A DNA stretch of 27,869 nt from JBJHCA01 sp050485785 (GCA_050485785.1 JBJHCA010000042.1:1-27869), one strand, 5' to 3'; counted from the stretch's first letter, positions 1-7,712 are shown. Notes: a model not told the origin generated them from the sequence alone. Translations and numbers: made by a program.

Positions 1-1288
1 GGTTAAACCTGCTTACCCTGACTTCAATATTCTTAACCGGTACCGGCTTCGGATACAGGTCAAACACATCGGAAACCACCTTGCCTCCGCAGATGTCCAA
101 TATCATCCGGGTGGCGATGTACAGATAATCATCCACTCCGTTGGGGTCAACCCCCTTTTCAAAACATCGTGAAGCATCTGTAAACAACTGATGCCTTGAC
201 GCCGTGCGACGGATGCTGACCGGATCAAAAAATGCCGATTCCAGAAATATGGCCTCCGTGTTTTCAGTAACGCCTGAAGAGGCACCGCCAAATACTCCGG
301 CCATGCACATCGGATTTTCCATGGCATCACAGATCATCAGATCTTCTGCATTGAGGGTCCGTTCCTGGCCATCCAGGGTAGTAAACTTGGTTCCTTCAGG
401 AAGACATTTTACCCGAATTCCCTCACCACCAATGGAAGCCAGATCAAATGCATGAAGCGGCTGTCCAAATGCATGTAACACATAGTTGGTGATATCCACT
501 ACATTGTTCACCGGTCTCACTCCTATCGCTTTCAGCAAGTGTTTGAGCCGGTCAGGTGAAGCCTTGATTTTTAATCCGGATATCAACAACCCTGCATATC
601 TGGGGCAGCGACCGGTGTCTTCTGCCACCACGGTAAAAGGCACATTGGTTTGATACACCGCAGGCCTATGCACTCCAGGAACTTTCAGCTTGCCGGAAAA
701 ACCGTGCTGAATCCTGAGTGCTGCAATCAAATCCCTAGCTACACCGCTGTGATGCATGGCATCTGCCCGGTTTGGCGTTAGTCCGATCTCTATTACCGTG
801 TCTTCCACAATATCGAATAGCTCTCTGACCGGTGTGCCCGGAGCAGCCTCATCGCCAAGTACCATTATTCCTTCATGGTTGTCTGAAAGACCGATTTCGT
901 CTTCAGCACAGATCATTCCATGAGATTCAACTCCCCTGATCCGGGCTTTTTTGATCGTAAAAGGTTCGCCGTTTAAAGGATAAAGTGTAACTCCCGGTAA
1001 GGCTACGGCCACTTTTTGGCCCGCTTCCACATTGGGTGCCCCGCAAATGATCTGCTTCAGGTCGCCATCGCCGGTATCTACCCGGGTCACGGTCAGTTTG
1101 TCGGCATCAGGGTGACGGGTAACAAACATTACCTCGCCCACTACAAGGCCTTCAAGCCCTCCCTTTACTGAGGTGTAGGATTCGGTGCCTTCAACTTCAA
1201 GACCAATATCGGTAAGCACTTCAAGTGCGGTCGGCAAATCTGCAGGTTGATCGATATATTGTAGAAGCCAGTTCCAGGAAATCTTCAT
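1..1288 (-). CDS. pheT: Phenylalanine--tRNA ligase beta subunit, partial (3' end outside window)
   Basis: Beta subunit of the alpha2-beta2 enzyme that charges tRNA-Phe in the cytosol. The visible part is about 429 residues of a family near 800. It starts MKISWNWLLQYID at the ATG complementary to 1286-1288. The EMAPII-like tRNA-binding OB domain lies at about residues 40-150 (VTRHPDADKL, IICGAPNVEAGQ). The B3/B4 editing domain follows at about 215-385 (RCPRYAGLLISGLKI, NNVVDITNYVLHAFGQPLHA, GVFGGASSGV). The B5 DNA-binding-like domain begins as the gene leaves the window. I checked the frame at several points and saw no break. It is transcribed in the same direction as the GNAT/LdcA/DUF3667 run, 67 nt downstream of the GNAT stop, but has its own TAnnTTTG element at 1308-1315 inside a striking dyad. 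Confidence 0.96.
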   Translation of the reverse strand, partial: MKISWNWLLQYIDQPADLPTALEVLTDIGLEVEGTESYTSVKGGLEGLVVGEVMFVTRHPDADKLTVTRVDTGDGDLKQIICGAPNVEAGQKVAVALPGVTLYPLNGEPFTIKKARIRGVESHGMICAEDEIGLSDNHEGIMVLGDEAAPGTPVRELFDIVEDTVIEIGLTPNRADAMHHSGVARDLIAALRIQHGFSGKLKVPGVHRPAVYQTNVPFTVVAEDTGRCPRYAGLLISGLKIKASPDRLKHLLKAIGVRPVNNVVDITNYVLHAFGQPLHAFDLASIGGEGIRVKCLPEGTKFTTLDGQERTLNAEDLMICDAMENPMCMAGVFGGASSGVTENTEAIFLESAFFDPVSIRRTASRHQLFTDASRCFEKGVDPNGVDDYLYIATRMILDICGGKVVSDVFDLYPKPVPVKNIEVRVSRFN

Positions 1289-1290
1289 GT

Positions 1291-1328
1291 CTGATATTTT
1301 CGGTTGGCAAAGTTAGCCAAAATATCAG
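1291..1328. repeat. 10-bp perfect inverted repeat flanking the pheT -7 element
   Basis: CTGATATTTT at 1291-1300 is the exact reverse complement of AAAATATCAG at 1319-1328. Inside the 18-nt spacer a second short dyad, TGGC/GCCA (1305-1308 / 1316-1319), surrounds the -7 element. It could be an operator. In transcripts reading through from the GNAT gene it would be a hairpin ending 2 nt before the pheT start codon. Confidence 0.7.
1308..1315 (-). promoter_or_regulatory. pheT promoter, -7 element TAACTTTG
   Basis: On the minus strand TAACTTTG matches the Bacteroidota -7 consensus TAnnTTTG exactly and lies 19 nt before the pheT ATG. A partial -33 match, TTTC (consensus TTTG), lies 19 nt upstream of it. 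The element sits in the apex of a perfect 10-bp inverted repeat (1291-1300 / 1319-1328). Confidence 0.6.
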
Positions 1329-1355
1329 GAGCCTGAAAAGGATGAAAGATGCTAC

Positions 1356-1808
1356 TTACCGGAAAAAAAATTTACCGTTCAGCCAGTTGTCCTCAAACAC
1401 CGCATCGTACTTTTTGTAAAAATCTATGGCCAGGCTGTTCCAATCCAAAACCTGCCATTTCATTAACGCTGCACCTTGTTCCCGTCCAATGGTCAAAACT
1501 TCATTAAAAAGCCGGGCACCAATGCCCAGCCTGCGATACCGGGGCTGAACAAAAAAATCTTCGAGATAAAGCATTTTGCCTTTCCATGTTGAAAAGTTCC
1601 AGTAATACAAGGCCATACCCACGCATTGCCCGTCTACATGAGCTACCAGTGCGTGAAACACTTTGCCCAGGTTTTCATGGTAGTCATCGAGTACTGCACT
1701 CACTTCGTGCGGGGCTTCTTCATAGGCAGCCAGTTCTTTCACCAGGGAAAAAACATCCTCCATATCATCGCGGGTAGCCTGACGAATAACTATTTCCTGC
1801 GGTTTCAT
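1356..1808 (-). CDS. GNAT family N-acetyltransferase, SSAT/thialysine acetyltransferase-like
   Basis: 150 residues, a single GNAT domain covering nearly the whole chain. The N-terminus IRQATRDDMEDVFSLVKELA is the usual first strand and helix. The acetyl-CoA-binding motif A is YLEDFFVQPRYRRLGIGARL (about residues 96-115), and the terminal LDWNSLAIDFYKKYDAVF is motif B. The YLED..V.P.YR..GIG pattern together with WQVLDWN..AIDFY resembles diamine (spermidine/spermine-type) and thialysine N-epsilon-acetyltransferases, so the substrate is probably a small amine; the sequence does not settle which. Its ATG overlaps the LdcA TGA as ATGA (1805-1808), which suggests translational coupling with the peptidoglycan gene upstream. 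Confidence 0.9.
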   Translation of the reverse strand: MKPQEIVIRQATRDDMEDVFSLVKELAAYEEAPHEVSAVLDDYHENLGKVFHALVAHVDGQCVGMALYYWNFSTWKGKMLYLEDFFVQPRYRRLGIGARLFNEVLTIGREQGAALMKWQVLDWNSLAIDFYKKYDAVFEDNWLNGKFFFR

Positions 1809-2704
1809 AACAGATCATCGGTTTGAAAACTGAGTAATTGCCGGTCGGTGTCCAGCAAAGCTTCCTTCTCCAAGACCAAAGGTACCTGAAACGGCCCATG
1901 CCCGGCCGGAAAGTTTATAATGACCGGCACACCAAGGTGGCCGGTCATTTGACGAATAGTATCCTCCAGCGGAATATTTCCTCCACCGGGCGGTGTGTTG
2001 CATTCGTAAAAAGTACCAAAAACGAAACCGGCAGCCTTGCTGATATCAGTAGCCTGAAATAGCTGAGTAAGCATCCTGTCGATGCGGTATGGCTTTTCCT
2101 GCACCTCTTCGATGAGAACAATCTTTCCGCTGAATGATGGTTGCCAGGGCGTTCCGCAAAGCGATGCCAAAATACTCAGGTTTCCTCCAGTGATAGGAGC
2201 CCGCACTTTGCCTTTATTCAATACCCGGGTATCGTGCCCGGTTTGCATGGAAATACTACCCCAGTGATATTGGGGCAAACATTCAGCTTCAAAAAATGCC
2301 CTGAGATAATGAAGTGTATCCGCACCCCAGTTTTCTCCGGCTACCGGTCCATGTACTATGGTTTGATTGGTAAACCCGGCCAGAGTAAGCAGTAGCGCTG
2401 TGTTGTCACTGTATCCAATCCACATTCTTGGTGGTAAATTGCTTTTCCGGGGAGGCAATGCAGACAGAATTCGGGCAGCCCCGTAACCTCCGCGGGCACA
2501 CCACGCTATCATCCGGGCTTCAGCCCGGCCAAAAACTGATATCACAGAAAAACATCGTTCATCGTCACTTCCGGCCAGATAGCCCAGTTTTTCGGGCATT
2601 GTATATTCAACAGTTTCCAAACCCAATTGCATGAAATTGTGATGAGCCACTTCAATCTGTGACTGAGAAAGAGAACTGGAGGGAAAAACGAGTAAAACTT
2701 TCAT
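1805..2704 (-). CDS. ldcA: Murein LD-carboxypeptidase (peptidase S66 / LdcA family)
   Basis: 299 residues, normal for the family. The enzyme removes the terminal D-Ala from L,D-linked murein tetrapeptides during cell-wall recycling. The family's Ser-Glu-His triad is visible: Ser99 in IGYSDNT, Glu199 in VLIEEVQEKPYRID and His269 in PAGHGPFQ. No signal peptide is present, so it should act in the cytoplasm on recycled muropeptides. The frame stays open 80 codons further upstream, but that extension lies within the DUF3667 gene in another frame. The S66 fold starts at MKVLLVFPSSS, so I use the ATG complementary to 2702-2704. The start is 14 nt after the DUF3667 stop and the stop overlaps the acetyltransferase start by 4 nt. 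Confidence 0.92.
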   Translation of the reverse strand: MKVLLVFPSSSLSQSQIEVAHHNFMQLGLETVEYTMPEKLGYLAGSDDERCFSVISVFGRAEARMIAWCARGGYGAARILSALPPRKSNLPPRMWIGYSDNTALLLTLAGFTNQTIVHGPVAGENWGADTLHYLRAFFEAECLPQYHWGSISMQTGHDTRVLNKGKVRAPITGGNLSILASLCGTPWQPSFSGKIVLIEEVQEKPYRIDRMLTQLFQATDISKAAGFVFGTFYECNTPPGGGNIPLEDTIRQMTGHLGVPVIINFPAGHGPFQVPLVLEKEALLDTDRQLLSFQTDDLL

Positions 2705-2718
2705 GCCGGATTGCAGGA

Positions 2719-3783
2719 TTAAAACAGCATTATACTGATGAGCAGTGTAAGTATAAATATGAAAAAAAATGCCCAGCAATACATGAAGCCAAAAAAAATG
2801 GATTTCAACAAAGTTTTCACCGGACCCTGCCCATAATATCTCAGCATAGCTACAAACCCATACAGCAAAGCTCCCGGCAAAGTAGATAAAAGGATAAAGT
2901 AAAAAATCCCTGAAGGCAGCCTTGTGGCCAGCATCAGCAGGCAAAGCATAAAAAACAGCATAGTGTGTGTATGCAAGGAAAAAACGAGGTGCTCTTCAAA
3001 GTAACGGCTACGCCGGAAATACAGCAATTTGAGTATGAGTGCAGAAACGGGCATCAGAAGTAACACCGACCAGCTTGACTGCCTGATGAGGTACTGCGGA
3101 AAATTATCACCTCGTAATGCCAGGCGAAACACCTGGCGAAAGATCAGCCGCTCAGCTCTTCCTGTAACCTGATACATCTCCAGTAATTCAGTTTCACTTT
3201 TTGTGGCAATGTCATGAATTGCCACGCGATATGGATTGCGGCCTCCAAGTGCTACCACGGTGATAGAATCAGATTGCGAGTAGCGGTTGAGGAATTGCTG
3301 CAACAGCGAATCGATTGGCTCGCTTTGCCCGGAGCTGAGGTCTCTTAGTCCGGAAGTGTCCAGGGCAGATTTCAATTCGTTAATCACTTCGTGCTTCGCC
3401 TGTTTGGTTTCAATACTTCTGAAAAGTGTTTTTCCGGTTTCAACCCTCAATTCAGCTGCATTAATGGCCAGCAGACCAAAACACACAATCAGGAAGAAAA
3501 AGAACAATCTGAAGGGATGTATGTAACTCCTTCTTTTTCCTCTGAAATATTCCAGAGTAAGTTCACCGGGTATAAACAAGCGGCCAAAAGTCCGCCAAAG
3601 CCGGTTATCGAGTTGAAAAAATGTGGCAAAAAACTGCCTGAGGACATTGTACAGCGGCTGTTTAAGCGGCACCTGTTTTTGGCCACACAGGCCGCAAAAC
3701 TGCTCCTGCAAAAAAATCCCGGCATGGCAATTAAGGCATTGTCTGTCGGGGTGGCCTTCGTTTTTGGGGTGATCATCTTCCAT
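2719..3783 (-). CDS. DUF3667 family zinc-ribbon membrane protein
   Basis: 354 residues. The N-terminus carries a two-CxxC zinc ribbon, CLNCH (Cys16, Cys19) and CGLCGQ (Cys30, Cys33). The family-typical stretch FQLDNRLWRTFGRLFIPGEL..YFRGKRRSYIHPFR follows at about 56-92. Hydrophobic segments at about 91-109, 236-255, 268-287, 291-315 and 328-353 suggest four or five membrane passes, with a soluble segment of about 125 residues (110-235) after the first. The function of DUF3667 is not established; the zinc ribbon plus membrane bundle suggests a scaffold or a handler of an envelope component. It is the first gene of a run with ldcA (14-nt gap) and the GNAT gene, which hints at an envelope role, but that is inference. 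Confidence 0.88.
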   Translation of the reverse strand: MEDDHPKNEGHPDRQCLNCHAGIFLQEQFCGLCGQKQVPLKQPLYNVLRQFFATFFQLDNRLWRTFGRLFIPGELTLEYFRGKRRSYIHPFRLFFFFLIVCFGLLAINAAELRVETGKTLFRSIETKQAKHEVINELKSALDTSGLRDLSSGQSEPIDSLLQQFLNRYSQSDSITVVALGGRNPYRVAIHDIATKSETELLEMYQVTGRAERLIFRQVFRLALRGDNFPQYLIRQSSWSVLLLMPVSALILKLLYFRRSRYFEEHLVFSLHTHTMLFFMLCLLMLATRLPSGIFYFILLSTLPGALLYGFVAMLRYYGQGPVKTLLKSIFFGFMYCWAFFFIFILTLLISIMLF

Positions 3784-4104
3784 TTCAGCAAAGTTGCGGG
3801 CTCAATTTAATGCAATTTTGGGAATGCTCAATAAGATATGACAAGCTCAGGTATGTAGCTACTTCTCCGCAGGGTGTGGAATCCTTTCCACAGTTTTTCA
3901 GTAGGCTCCCTACAACTGCTTGAGTACAACGCATTGAAAACATGGCATTTGCAACATTATGCGGTTTGTGGCATGGCAATTGAATATATGTGGGTGAGAA
4001 ATGATCAAAAAGAGAACGGACAAAACTTCAGACACAATCCCAAACACCAATTGAAAACGACCCCAAAAACCAAAAAAATCCAATCCAACTCCTTTTGCAA
4101 TACT

Positions 4105-4132
4105 GGCCGGTAATACCGGCCTTTTTCTTTTT
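4105..4132 (+). terminator. Rho-independent terminator
   Basis: GGCCGG-TAATA-CCGGCC (4105-4121) forms a 6-bp all-GC stem with a 5-nt loop. TTTTTCTTTTT follows directly on the plus strand. No plus-strand coding gene lies upstream within the intergenic region. Confidence 0.7.
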
Positions 4133-4186
4133 ATACCTACCATTAAAAACTTGAGTATAACAATACAGAACCATCTTTTTTCACAT

Positions 4187-4194
4187 TACATTTG
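4187..4194 (+). promoter_or_regulatory. -7 promoter element TACATTTG of the sigma-54 regulator gene
   Basis: An exact match to TAnnTTTG, 23 nt upstream of the ATG at 4218. I found no good -33 TTTG at the usual 17-23 nt spacing, so support is the -7 element and its position only. Confidence 0.45.
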
Positions 4195-4217
4195 TTGAAA
4201 GAAGAAATAACATCAGG

Positions 4218-5555
4218 ATGGCCAATTTACTATTGCTTGAGGACGATGCCACTTTTGCCGGAATCGTGAGTCGCTTTCTGGCGCGAAACAACCATCCTGC
4301 CGAGCATGCAACTACTGTAGCCGCTGCACTCAAACTGGCTCAAAATAAAAAATACGATTTGTTGTTGCTGGATTATCGCCTGCCGGACGGAAACGGACTT
4401 GACTTTCTTTCTGAAGTAAGGGTATACAATCCTGACATCCCGGCCATTATTATGACCAGCCTCAACGACATTCGCATGGCTGTAAAAGCTATTCGGGCGG
4501 GTGCATTTGATTACATTACCAAGCCGGTAAACCAGGATGAACTGCTGATGGTGATCAATGATGCGCTGTGTAAAAAAGAGGCCAGGGCAAAAAAGCATGA
4601 AATCATTCCCGATTCACCGGACTATATAGAAGGCGTCAGTCCTTTTTCCGCCACCATGCTGCGGCATATTGATTTAGTAGCCCCTACCGATATGACGGTG
4701 CTACTTATGGGTGAAAGCGGCACTGGAAAAGAATTTGCAGCAAGAAGGATTCACCGGCTCAGTGCACGCAGTAAAGGCCCGTTTGTGGCTATTGACTGTG
4801 GCACGCAAACCTCTGAACTGGCTTCCAGTGAGTTGTTTGGCCATGTTAAAGGGGCATTTACCGGTGCGGTGACCGACAAAACCGGGCAGTTTGAATTGGC
4901 TCAGGGCGGAACACTGTTCCTTGATGAGATCGGCAATTTGAGTTATGAAGTACAGTTAAAGCTTCTCAGGGCTTTACAGGAAAGGGTAATACAGCCGCTG
5001 GGCTCAAATCGCAGGATCAAAGTCGATGTAAGAATTCTTGCTGCGACCAATGAAGACTTACAAATCAAATATCGTGAAGGCCAGTTCAGGGAAGACCTCT
5101 ATCACAGGCTCAACGAATTCAGTATCAAAGTTCCGGCACTACGCGACAGAAAAGAAGATCTCAGAGAATTTATGCAACACTTCATCAGTGCTGCCAATAA
5201 AACAATTAACAGATCTGTGAAGGATATTGCCCCGGATGCGCTAGCCGTTCTGGAGGCCTATGACTGGCCGGGAAACATTCGCGAACTGGGGAATATAATC
5301 AAAAGAGCCGTTTTGCTCACTCGCGGTTCAACTATCGAAATAGATGCCCTACCTGATGATCTGGCATTCGGACTGTACAAAAGTGAATCAACGCAACCTC
5401 AAAACCTGAAAGAAGCCCGGATGGAAAGTGAAAGACAGATCATAGTGGATATGCTCAAAAAAACGCGTTTTAATAAAGCCGAAACTGCGCGCCGGCTGAA
5501 TATCGACAGAAAAACCCTGTACAATAAAATGGAGCAGTACGGTATCGAAGGTTGA
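4218..5555 (+). CDS. Sigma-54-dependent response regulator (NtrC/AtoC type)
   Basis: 445 residues with the full three-domain layout. The receiver (1-120) has acidic residues E8/D9/D10, phospho-acceptor D52 in LLLLDYRLPDG and K102 in TKPVN. The AAA+ domain (about 138-365) has Walker A GESGTGKE (165-172), the sigma-54 contact loop GAFTGA (212-217), Walker B TLFLDEI (232-238), and R287-type sensor sequence FREDLYHRLNEF. The C-terminal Fis-type helix-turn-helix (about 415-442) reads NKAETARRLNIDRKTLYNKM. The intact GAFTGA loop says it activates RpoN promoters, and RpoN is presumably encoded elsewhere. No histidine kinase is adjacent, so its partner is unknown. It faces the OmpR-type regulator tail to tail with 46 nt between them. 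Confidence 0.95.
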   Translation: MANLLLLEDDATFAGIVSRFLARNNHPAEHATTVAAALKLAQNKKYDLLLLDYRLPDGNGLDFLSEVRVYNPDIPAIIMTSLNDIRMAVKAIRAGAFDYITKPVNQDELLMVINDALCKKEARAKKHEIIPDSPDYIEGVSPFSATMLRHIDLVAPTDMTVLLMGESGTGKEFAARRIHRLSARSKGPFVAIDCGTQTSELASSELFGHVKGAFTGAVTDKTGQFELAQGGTLFLDEIGNLSYEVQLKLLRALQERVIQPLGSNRRIKVDVRILAATNEDLQIKYREGQFREDLYHRLNEFSIKVPALRDRKEDLREFMQHFISAANKTINRSVKDIAPDALAVLEAYDWPGNIRELGNIIKRAVLLTRGSTIEIDALPDDLAFGLYKSESTQPQNLKEARMESERQIIVDMLKKTRFNKAETARRLNIDRKTLYNKMEQYGIEG

Positions 5556-5601
5556 CAATGCACTGGATCCGGACTCCACGATGCTTTCAGGGATTTGCCG
5601 G

Positions 5602-6276
5602 TCATTTGAGCACGTAACCCCTTCCTATCATGGTGTGAATTCTTTTTTCCACAAAATCGCGGTCAATTTTGCGCCTTAGATAATTGACATATACTTCCAC
5701 TATATTGGTACTGATATCAAATTGTAAACCCCATACATTTTCGAGAATATCGGTTTTGCTCAGCACTGTTTCAGGGTGTTCCATCAGGTATTGCAGAAGT
5801 TTAAACTCAGTAGCCGTTAACTCTATAGACTTACCGTTTCGGCTGACTTCATGAGATCTTGTGTTCAGTACTATATCCTTGTAAATCAACTCTCCGGTCT
5901 GTGGGGCATCACTGCGATACCGCCGCAAAAGTGCCTTTACGCGTGCCAACAGCTCTTTAAACCTGAATGGTTTGGCCATGTAATCATCAGCTCCCAGATC
6001 AAGTCCTTTCACAATATCTTCAGTACTGTTCAGCGCAGTGAGCATCAATATGGGTACATTAAACTTGTATCGCTGCCTGATATACTGACATAGCTCAAAC
6101 CCGTTAGAATGAGGTAATACTACATCCAGTATAATCAAGTCATATCCATTCTGCCTGACCAGGCTCATGGCCGTTTCCCCGTCAAATGCCGGTGTTACCC
6201 TGTAGCCGTTTTCTTCAAGGCCTTTGCGGATAAAGGATGACACATTAGGCTCGTCTTCTACCAGGAGGATATTCAT
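5602..6276 (-). CDS. OmpR/PhoB-family response regulator
   Basis: 224 residues from the ATG complementary to 6274-6276; a TTG two codons upstream is possible but less likely. The N-terminal receiver begins MNILLVEDEPNV, with phospho-acceptor Asp51 (ILDVVLP), the switch Thr in MLTALN and Lys102 in AKPF. The C-terminal winged helix (about 128-224) has the standard signature ELTATEFKLLQYLMEHP and the recognition-helix part VEVYVNYLRRKID, and it ends IHTMIGRGYVLK. It resembles Bacteroidota RprY/CusR-like regulators. A cognate kinase is not found downstream, where the convergent sigma-54 regulator lies instead. It starts 11 nt after the acyltransferase stop and is probably cotranscribed with it, which links it to membrane-lipid synthesis by context only. 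Confidence 0.94.
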   Translation of the reverse strand: MNILLVEDEPNVSSFIRKGLEENGYRVTPAFDGETAMSLVRQNGYDLIILDVVLPHSNGFELCQYIRQRYKFNVPILMLTALNSTEDIVKGLDLGADDYMAKPFRFKELLARVKALLRRYRSDAPQTGELIYKDIVLNTRSHEVSRNGKSIELTATEFKLLQYLMEHPETVLSKTDILENVWGLQFDISTNIVEVYVNYLRRKIDRDFVEKRIHTMIGRGYVLK

Positions 6277-6287
6277 ACTCAAATAGA

Positions 6288-7478
6288 TTAAACGTAAGGT
6301 CTGGATTGAGTGTTCGCTTTATTGGCCCTGGTCAGCTTTTGATCTCTGTAACCCAGATAAAGAATGATGAGCCAGCCCAGAACGGGAATATAGTATGCCA
6401 AAATCACCGGATTCCTGACTAGCATCGGGATCAAAGAACCCCATCCGGTTTTCATGTTAAATTTCCCATCCGGATGCTTTCTGATGAGGCGTTTAAACTC
6501 TTCAAACAAAAATGGCCAGCCAAACACGGTATGATATGGGAAGTGGCGGATTAATTTCCATTGAGCACGGAAAAAGTCCATCCATCGGTATGGTTGCTGC
6601 CCGTATTGAGCCACAGCTTCGTCCAGCTGCTGCTGCATTGCTTTTTGCATGCGCTGTTGCAGCTGACTGAAATCCCTGGCAGTCAGCTCGTCATAGGGCT
6701 TGTTTGTCCACTCATAAGGCTTTAATCGCTTTCCTCTCACAAAAGTGATGTTAGCTGGAAAAGCAAAGTAAAAAAGCCATGGCTGAAATATCAGGAAGAT
6801 CAGTAGAACGGTGATGGGCAAAAAAGGTATCCCAATCTTTCGGGTAAGTTTGTTCAGCGGTGCCCATGAATAACTGTAAGGGTTGATATATTCAGCATTC
6901 ACCGTGGCAAAAGGTACAATATCAGTGCGGTACTTTACACTCATTCTGATAAAACTGGATGCCAGGCGCCGCAACTTATACCGGTTGTTAAATCCCTTGC
7001 CGATACCGGGAACCCCTTCCGGATAGATCAGAATATTGCCCGGTGCATGATGCATCAGGGTTTCAAAATTGAGGTATGTGGCATCTATGCCTCCGGCTTT
7101 ATACCAGGCCCTGGGTATTAGAAACGGGTTCATTAGGGTGGTCATGGAAAGGATGGGTGCCGTTAGCACCTTGAGAGCGTTCTTCCGGTCAAACTGTTCA
7201 CGCTCTACCATCATGGCTGAAAACATCATAGCATCCCAGGGGAAGGCCATTCCGGAGTGATTACTGGCCAGTATAACGGGATGGCCGGGATGATTTCGCT
7301 CTATAGGTTCGTCAAATCCAATAAACCGACACCTGAAATAGGCACGGTCAATCAAACTGATAACATTGCGTATCAACGAATCCCTGAAGTCCGGATCAAA
7401 GTGCTCGGTCAGCACTTCCCGGTTCTTAGATAGAAGTTTTTGATAGGCCTCTTCTCTTTCCTCTTTTTTCGTTTGCAT
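6288..7478 (-). CDS. Lysophospholipid acyltransferase family protein (PlsC superfamily)
   Basis: 396 residues from the ATG complementary to 7476-7478. A GTG at 7526 would add 16 residues (STVVLQAVSRNCRAL) that do not look like a domain start, but I cannot exclude it. The acyltransferase core is clear: SNHSGMAFPWD supplies the catalytic His and Asp, and YPEGVPGIGKGFNNRYKLRR is the glycerol-phosphate-binding motif. The His-to-Asp spacing is HX7D rather than the textbook HX4D. Hydrophobic stretches are FLPITVLLIFLIFQPWLFYFAF in the middle and LIPMLVRNPVILAYYIPVLGWLIILYLG near the C-terminus, so it is an inner-membrane enzyme, probably acylating a lysolipid or glycerolipid. It is followed after 11 nt by the OmpR-type regulator and preceded by a terminator, so it needs its own promoter; I saw no clear TAnnTTTG. 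Confidence 0.87.
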   Translation of the reverse strand: MQTKKEEREEAYQKLLSKNREVLTEHFDPDFRDSLIRNVISLIDRAYFRCRFIGFDEPIERNHPGHPVILASNHSGMAFPWDAMMFSAMMVEREQFDRKNALKVLTAPILSMTTLMNPFLIPRAWYKAGGIDATYLNFETLMHHAPGNILIYPEGVPGIGKGFNNRYKLRRLASSFIRMSVKYRTDIVPFATVNAEYINPYSYSWAPLNKLTRKIGIPFLPITVLLIFLIFQPWLFYFAFPANITFVRGKRLKPYEWTNKPYDELTARDFSQLQQRMQKAMQQQLDEAVAQYGQQPYRWMDFFRAQWKLIRHFPYHTVFGWPFLFEEFKRLIRKHPDGKFNMKTGWGSLIPMLVRNPVILAYYIPVLGWLIILYLGYRDQKLTRANKANTQSRPYV

Positions 7479-7587
7479 AAGTGCTCGGCAATTCCGGCTT
7501 ACAGCCTGGAGAACAACAGTGCTCACCGTTGATTCCTGTATAATTCAGACACCTTAAAGATGATAAAAAAATGGAAAGATACAGAAC

Positions 7588-7624
7588 AAAAAAGGCTGCC
7601 TCGTTTCGAAAGCAGCCTCTTTTT
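7588..7624. terminator. Bidirectional terminator, downstream of tRNA-Gln
   Basis: AGGCTGC (7593-7599) pairs with GCAGCCT (7612-7618), and TCG/CGA can pair inside the loop. On the minus strand the stem is followed by six T (7593-7588); on the plus strand it is followed by CTTTTT (7619-7624). It ends tRNA-Gln transcripts on the minus strand about 2 nt beyond the tRNA 3' end and insulates the acyltransferase gene. Confidence 0.8.
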
Positions 7625-7625
7625 G

Positions 7626-7696
7626 TTGACCCACCTGGATTCGAACCAAGACTAAAGGCTCCAAAAACCTCTGTGCTACCATTACACCATGGGTCA
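7626..7696 (-). tRNA. tRNA-Gln (anticodon TTG)
   Basis: A 71-nt cloverleaf. The acceptor stem TGACCCA/TGGGTCA has 7 of 7 pairs, with discriminator A. The D arm is GTGT-AATGGTA-GCAC. The anticodon arm is GAGGT-TTTTGGA-GCCTT with two G-T pairs, giving anticodon TTG at positions 34-36. The variable loop is TAGT and the T arm is CTTGG-TTCGAAT-CCAGG. CCA is not encoded. A terminator follows directly and a clear promoter lies upstream. An open frame running antisense-free through the tRNA (7426-7755) is a typical artefact. Confidence 0.96.
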
Positions 7697-7712
7697 TTGC
7701 CGATAGCGGATG

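Larger units (their letters stand above)
3784..4217. other. Intergenic region with stacked hairpins, no convincing protein gene
   Basis: 434 nt between divergent genes. Short open frames on both strands have no family features. It holds a GTAGCTAC palindrome near 3855, a hairpin TGTGGAA-TCCT-TTCCACA followed by GTTTTT (3875-3898), a small dyad GTAGG-CTC-CCTAC (3901-3913), an A/C-rich stretch (about 4010-4090) and a strong plus-strand terminator at 4105-4135. The sigma-54 regulator promoter element is at 4187-4194. The terminators have no visible plus-strand gene to serve, so a small RNA is possible. Confidence 0.5.

Noticed and set aside
2705..2944. 80-codon upstream extension of the LD-carboxypeptidase frame
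   Set aside because: It overlaps the DUF3667 coding sequence in another frame, and the S66 fold starts at MKVLLVFPSSS.
3789..3796. CAACTTTG as a promoter of the DUF3667 gene
   Set aside because: It matches the -7 consensus in 7 of 8 positions but would start transcription at the ATG itself; I have no evidence for a leaderless mRNA.
3910..4143. 77-codon minus-strand open frame with a hydrophobic stretch in the intergenic region
   Set aside because: Its start overlaps the terminator palindrome, it has no recognised family, and no promoter element precedes it.
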